A stretch of DNA of 15,266 bases, taken from positions 1 to 15,266 of the forward strand of contig JAFAVN010000050.1 of assembly GCA_019242435.1 (NCBI GenBank). The letters run 5' to 3'. A model generated the notes under the pieces. That model had not been told where the DNA came from. It saw only the letters and a list, made by a program, of their open reading frames with translations, and ran no database searches. Of this stretch, positions 14,966 to 15,266 are shown piece after piece (within the stretch, counting starts at the first letter, position 1; every line of letters starts with the position of its first letter). The translations under genes were made by a program, and so were the position numbers. The stretch comes from Verrucomicrobiota bacterium. GTDB taxonomy: Bacteria > Verrucomicrobiota > Verrucomicrobiia > Chthoniobacterales > JAFAMB01.

Positions 14966-15157
14966 GGTTCAGTTCGGCGTTTGGCGTTCGGCGTACCATA
15001 CGTCACCAGCGATATTGCATTACAGATTCTATCAGACGCAGGCCGTATTAAACGGCTAGATAAGAACCGTGGTTTCTCCCGGCGGCAATGGGAAGCTCCT
15101 GGCGCCAAACACCGGACGCCGGCCGTCGAACGCCAAACGCCAAACGCTGAACGCTGA
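14966..15157. repeat. Inverted-repeat element 3 with heptamer arms (CGCCAAA type)
   Basis: It occupies almost all of the nuoK-nuoL gap. The left arm holds GGTTCAG followed by three in-phase TTYGGCG heptamers (14973-14993). The right arm holds four in-phase AACGCYR heptamers (15129-15156), the reverse complement of the left series. The roughly 135-bp centre contains a short hairpin, GCCGT and ACGGC around ATTAA (15042-15056). The right arm ends 2-3 bp before the nuoL ATG, where a ribosome-binding site should be. An open frame of 67 codons runs through it (14954-15157), but its ends are translated heptamers and it is not called as a gene. Confidence 0.78.
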
Positions 15158-15159
15158 TT

Positions 15160-15266
15160 ATGCCCTGGATCATCCTTTTCAGTCCCTTGATAGCGGCCGC
15201 GGCGATTGCGGTAGTAACCAACCCCTTTAAAAAGCTGAGTTCCTATCTCTCGGTGGCAGCAGTAGC
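15160..15266 (+). CDS. nuoL: NADH-quinone oxidoreductase subunit L, N-terminal fragment (cut off by window)
   Basis: The ATG at 15160 opens a frame to the window end: 35 codons beginning MPWIILFSPLIAAAAIAV, then a short basic turn and LSSYLSVAAV. A hydrophobic N-terminal helix followed by this turn fits NuoL, the antiporter-like proton-pumping subunit, and nuoL normally follows nuoK. The fragment is too short for motif proof, so the call rests mostly on position. No ribosome-binding site is visible because heptamer repeats reach almost to the ATG. Confidence 0.75.
   Translation, partial: MPWIILFSPLIAAAAIAVVTNPFKKLSSYLSVAAV

Noticed and set aside
14954..15157. 67-codon open frame between nuoK and nuoL
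   Set aside because: Both ends are translated heptamer repeats (for example the AVERQTPNAER tail), it has no ribosome-binding site, and the whole frame coincides with inverted-repeat element 3.

Overview
The window is bacterial chromosomal DNA with dense housekeeping genes and short gaps. The protein set suggests a Gram-negative soil or aquatic lineage, possibly Verrucomicrobiota (Chthoniobacterales-like): DnaB, a zinc-free type of MetRS, a compact NuoG, and a complex I operon without nuoABC in front. A BamE-like lipoprotein with a lipobox supports a diderm envelope. The taxonomic placement is inference from general resemblance, not from a database search.

Layout. Positions 1-1212 (+) carry the 3' part of the replicative helicase gene dnaB, cut by the window edge. 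Converging on it and overlapping its end is a minus-strand block of five genes. Read in the direction of transcription these are a type II NADH dehydrogenase (7089-5782), a small TPR protein (5584-5240), methionyl-tRNA synthetase metG (5041-3509), an OmpR-type response regulator (3445-2768) and its CusS/IrlS-like sensor kinase (2755-1172). Diverging from ndh is a plus-strand complex I operon: nuoD, a BamE-like lipoprotein gene, nuoE, nuoF, nuoG, nuoH, nuoI, nuoJ, nuoK and the first 35 codons of nuoL, which runs off the end.

How it works together. The two alternative NADH:quinone oxidoreductases, non-pumping NDH-2 and proton-pumping complex I, are transcribed away from one 172-bp region. That region holds a near-perfect 18-bp palindrome, TTGTGAAAAATTTCACAA (7179-7196). 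It fits the operator of Rex, the NADH/NAD+-sensing repressor, and also the broader CRP half-site pattern. The gap therefore looks like a redox switch for NADH re-oxidation.

The least expected structure is non-coding. Three of the four gaps of about 200 bp hold a long imperfect inverted repeat. The arms of each are built from tandem heptamers in strict 7-bp phase: TAGCAGA-type at 5101-5239, GTGATTG-type at 5627-5785 and CGCCAAA-type at 14966-15157. The heptamer sequence differs between elements, but within an element the two arms match. Each element reaches to, or within a few bases of, a neighbouring stop or start codon. A fourth, differently built palindrome (18-bp arms, 13507-13575) forms the 3' end of nuoH and its stop codon.
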